This document shows positions 7,540-9,302 of a stretch of 9,302 nt of DNA, one piece after another. The notes below the pieces were generated by a model, which saw only the letters and a list, made by a program, of their open reading frames with translations, ran no database searches and had not been told where the DNA came from. The stretch is from Betaproteobacteria bacterium (lineage in GTDB: Bacteria > Pseudomonadota > Gammaproteobacteria > Burkholderiales > SG8-41), in contig JAHZNX010000107.1 in NCBI GenBank assembly GCA_020028375.1, positions 1-9,302 of the forward strand, read 5' to 3'. Position numbers and translations under genes: made by a program. Numbering within the stretch: position 1 is the first letter of the stretch; the number at the start of each line of letters is the position of its first letter.

Positions 7540-8403
7540 ATGACGACCAGCAAGAAGAAGCTGCTCCTGCCGGACGCGATGGCGCGCCCCGGCTGGGAGC
7601 TGGCACGGAGCCGCGCGGACGTCGATGCGGTGCCGTTCGCTCCGACGGCTCCCAACCCCGAATTCCGGCGGCTGCTGCACGACGCGGACGGAGTCGCGCT
7701 CACCAGCACGCCGCTCACCGCAGCCGACGTCGAGGCCGCGCCGCGGCTGCGCGCGGTCGGGCGCATCGGCGTGGGCTATGACGCGGTGGACATCGCGGCG
7801 CTCAACGCCCGCGGCATCCCGCTGATGACCTGCGGGACCGACAATTCGCCGACCGTGGCGGAGTACGCCTTGTTCATGATGCTCGCGCTTGCCAAGGGCG
7901 GCTCAACGATGGACGCGCTCCCGCGGCAGGGGCGCTGGCCGGAGCGCTACAACTCTCTTCCCACCGAGCTGCTCGGCAAGACGCTGCTCGTCGTCGGTTT
8001 CGGGCGTATCGGCACGCGCGCCGACTTCGTCACCGTCCACTGCCCGAAGACGAAGGAGACGACCCACATGTTTGACGCAGCCCGCATCGCGAAAATGAAG
8101 CCCGGGGCGCGCCTCATCAACACCGCGCGCGGCGGCATCGTGGACGAGGCGGCGCTCTACGCCGCGCTCGCCGCGGGCAAGCTCGCCGGCGCGGGCATCG
8201 ACGTGTTCTCCCCGGAGCCGCCGTTGACTGACAATCCGCTTTTCACGCTGAAGAACGTCATCGTCGCCCCGCACATGGCCGGGAACTCGCGCGAGTCGCT
8301 CGACCGCAAGTCGCTTACCGTGGTGCGCAATCTCCTTTCCGTGCTCGACGGCGCGCCCCGGACCGAATACGTCGTCAATCCCGAAGCGCTTCAGAAACGG
8401 TGA
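7540..8403 (+). CDS. D-isomer-specific 2-hydroxyacid dehydrogenase with internal in-frame deletion
   Basis: The 287-residue product belongs to the 2-Hacid_dh family (phosphoglycerate dehydrogenase-like). N-terminal catalytic-domain sequence (VGRIGVGYDAVDIAALNARGI) runs into the NAD domain, with the GFGRIG loop at 153-158. The catalytic parts follow: NTARGGIVDEAAL (Arg), GIDVFSPEPP (Glu) and APHMAGNSRES (His). At residues 158-162 the sequence jumps from GFGRIGTR straight to ADFVTVHCP. Family members have about 43 residues here (helix B, the strand with the ribose-binding Asp, and the following helix and strand). The loss, near 8013-8022, is in frame, so the ORF survives but the cofactor domain is probably non-functional. 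The junction sits in GCGC-rich DNA (acgcgcgcc). ATG 7540 has AAGGA (7528-7532) 7 nt upstream; the frame stays open to 7429, but that part lies inside the Mut7-C gene. It starts only 30 bp from the divergent Mut7-C gene. The TGA stop lies inside the first repeat unit of the following array. Confidence 0.85.
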   Translation: MTTSKKKLLLPDAMARPGWELARSRADVDAVPFAPTAPNPEFRRLLHDADGVALTSTPLTAADVEAAPRLRAVGRIGVGYDAVDIAALNARGIPLMTCGTDNSPTVAEYALFMMLALAKGGSTMDALPRQGRWPERYNSLPTELLGKTLLVVGFGRIGTRADFVTVHCPKTKETTHMFDAARIAKMKPGARLINTARGGIVDEAALYAALAAGKLAGAGIDVFSPEPPLTDNPLFTLKNVIVAPHMAGNSRESLDRKSLTVVRNLLSVLDGAPRTEYVVNPEALQKR

Positions 8404-8455
8404 CGAGATACGGGTGATGAGGTACGGGTGACGAGATACAGGTGACGAGATACAG
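8400..8455 (+). repeat. Four tandem 14-bp repeats (GTGACGAGATACRG)
   Basis: Four head-to-tail copies start at 8400, 8414, 8428 and 8442: GTGACGAGATACGG, GTGATGAGGTACGG, GTGACGAGATACAG and GTGACGAGATACAG. Each unit is two heptamers, GTGACGA plus GATACRG. Copies 3 and 4 are identical, while copy 2 differs at two positions in the core region. The first copy includes the dehydrogenase TGA stop (8401-8403). The GTGACGA words are the reverse complement of those in the array at 8489-8534. Confidence 0.92.
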
Positions 8456-8488
8456 TTAAGGGGGTCTTGGCGGCTTAAGAACAGTTCT

Positions 8489-8534
8489 TCGTCACCCTTA
8501 ATCGTCACCATTATTCGTCACCCCTAATCGTCAC
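8489..8534 (+). repeat. Four TCGTCAC repeats at 13-bp period, inverted relative to the first array
   Basis: TCGTCAC occurs at 8489-8495, 8502-8508, 8515-8521 and 8528-8534, always 13 bp apart, with 6-nt spacers of the form CCNNWW (CCTTAA, CATTAT, CCCTAA). The word is the exact reverse complement of GTGACGA in the array at 8400-8455. The spacers are A/T-rich against a GC-rich background. The array ends directly at a run of six Ts and 22 bp before the next start codon. Confidence 0.9.
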
Positions 8535-8556
8535 TTTTTTCTCCGAAGGAGTAAAC

Positions 8557-9302
8557 ATGACCCGCATTCTGGCATTCGCTGCCGCGGCATTCTTCGCGGC
8601 GGGCGCCCACGCGCAGGCGCTCGGCTTCGGCAGCGCGCCCCAGGGCTCGATCGGCTACAACATGAGCTCGGCGATTGCCAAGACCATCGCCGAGGCCGAA
8701 GGCATCCAGAGCCGCGTGCAGCCGTACTCGGGCTCGAGCGCGGTGCTGCCGCTGGTGAACTCGGGCGAGCTCGACCTCGCGGTGTGCAACGTGCTCGAGA
8801 TGCAGGAGGCGGCGAACGGCGAAGGGCCGTACGCCGGCCGCAAGCAGGCGAATCTGCGCGTGCTCGGCGTGATCTTCCCGCTCCAATCGAGCATTTTCGT
8901 GCGCAAGGACTCCCCGATCCGGACGCTTGCCGAGTTGAAGGGCAAGCGCCTGCCCTATGGTTTTTCCGCGCAGGTCACGCTGGAGCGGATCGTCGACGCG
9001 ATCATCGCCACCGGCGGCCTCACTCGCAAGGACGTCGTGCCGGTGCTGGTGCCCAACGTGGTCCGCGGCGCCGACGACTTCATGGAGGGCAAGATCGACG
9101 GCGGCTTCTTCGCGATCGGCGCGGCGAAGGTGGCCGAGGTGGACAAGTCGGTCGGCGGCATCCGCTACCTGCCGGTAGCGGACGATCCCAACGCGCTTGC
9201 CGCGATGCGCAAGCTGATGCCCTACGCCTACGTCATCGAGGTGAAGCCGTCGCCCGCGTTCGTCGGGCTCGACGGCCCGACCAAGCTGATGGCCTACGAC
9301 TA
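8557..9302 (+). CDS. TAXI-family TRAP transporter solute-binding protein, N-terminal part
   Basis: The frame is open from ATG 8557 to the window end and gives 248 residues with no stop; complete family members have about 320. Residues 1-19 (MTRILAFAAAAFFAAGAHA, cleavage before Gln20) form a signal peptide, so the mature protein is periplasmic. The mature part begins ALGFGSAPQGSIGYNMSSAI, matching the TAXI opening 'G(T/S)...G..Y....AIA'. It continues with PYSGSSAVLPLVNSGELDLAV, VRKDSPIRTLAELKGKRLPYG and MEGKIDGGFFAIG, the usual order of TAXI-family landmarks. These proteins capture small organic acids or amino acids and deliver them to a TRAP membrane subunit (often a DctQM fusion); no membrane gene lies in the visible sequence. 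Ribosome site AAGGAG (8546-8551) is 5 nt from the ATG. It follows the mirrored repeats and T6, so its own promoter or regulated read-through is likely. The substrate is unknown. Confidence 0.9.
   Translation, partial: MTRILAFAAAAFFAAGAHAQALGFGSAPQGSIGYNMSSAIAKTIAEAEGIQSRVQPYSGSSAVLPLVNSGELDLAVCNVLEMQEAANGEGPYAGRKQANLRVLGVIFPLQSSIFVRKDSPIRTLAELKGKRLPYGFSAQVTLERIVDAIIATGGLTRKDVVPVLVPNVVRGADDFMEGKIDGGFFAIGAAKVAEVDKSVGGIRYLPVADDPNALAAMRKLMPYAYVIEVKPSPAFVGLDGPTKLMAYD

Larger units (their letters stand above)
8400..8540 (+). terminator. Large nested stem from mirrored arrays ending in T6, terminator-like
   Basis: The four left and four right repeats can pair in nested order: 8442 with 8489, 8428 with 8502, 8414 with 8515 (one G-T pair) and 8400 with 8528. 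This gives helices of about 7-9 bp separated by 6-7 nt internal loops. A small AAGAA/TTCTT hairpin (8477-8489) in the apical region would compete slightly with the innermost helix. TTTTTT follows at 8535-8540, as in intrinsic terminators. The structure would end the dehydrogenase transcript, or attenuate read-through into the solute-binding protein gene. Pairing was worked out by eye, without an energy calculation. Confidence 0.45.

Noticed and set aside
7510..7680. N-terminal extension of the Mut7-C protein to 7680
   Set aside because: The extra 57 residues overlap the divergent dehydrogenase and do not look like the family, whose ubiquitin-like domain starts at MATATFRF.
8400..8534. CRISPR array
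   Set aside because: The repeat cores are only 7 bp with 6-7 bp spacers, inverted between two blocks, and no cas gene is visible.

Overview
The window is high-GC DNA (roughly two thirds G+C by eye) with dense, mostly unidirectional gene blocks. A TAXI-type solute-binding protein, an isoquinoline 1-oxidoreductase-like molybdenum hydroxylase, D-2-hydroxyacid and uronate-type dehydrogenases, and Mut7-C proteins together suggest a heterotrophic betaproteobacterium, perhaps Burkholderiales. That assignment rests on gene content only. No rRNA, tRNA, CRISPR array, transposase, integrase or phage gene is visible. No gene-free stretch exceeds 300 bases; the longest is the 153-base repeat-filled gap at 8404-8556.

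Layout. Positions 1-123 hold the C-terminal end of a D-2-hydroxyacid dehydrogenase. Its stop overlaps (ATGA) the start of a uronate-dehydrogenase-like SDR gene (120-867), which is broken by an internal frameshifting deletion of about 75 bp. Two hairpins at 875-929 separate this + strand pair from a converging - strand block. Read 5'->3' on the - strand, that block is: a Mut7-C/ubiquitin-like zinc-ribbon protein (7509-6784), a secreted 659-aa alpha/beta hydrolase (6753-4774), a cytoplasmic alpha/beta hydrolase (4715-3774), and a two-subunit molybdenum hydroxylase, [2Fe-2S] subunit then Tat-exported molybdopterin subunit (3629-3153 and 3151-962). Only 30 bp from the Mut7-C gene, and divergent from it, a second D-2-hydroxyacid dehydrogenase (7540-8403) runs on the + strand; it lacks about 43 residues of its Rossmann domain. 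Next come two mirrored short-repeat arrays ending in six Ts (8400-8540), then the start of a TAXI-family TRAP solute-binding protein that runs off the window (8557-9302).

How the genes may work together. The content looks catabolic: uptake of a small organic acid (TAXI receptor), ester or lactone hydrolysis (two hydrolases), and hydroxylation or oxidation of an N-heterocycle or aldehyde in the periplasm (molybdenum hydroxylase), with hydroxyacid or sugar-acid dehydrogenases alongside. No substrate can be read from the sequence.

The most notable points are the two internal deletions, both in NAD-dependent dehydrogenase genes, and the mirrored repeat arrays that can fold into a four-step nested stem in front of the transporter gene. 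I found no clear evidence of a wholly new multi-gene system.
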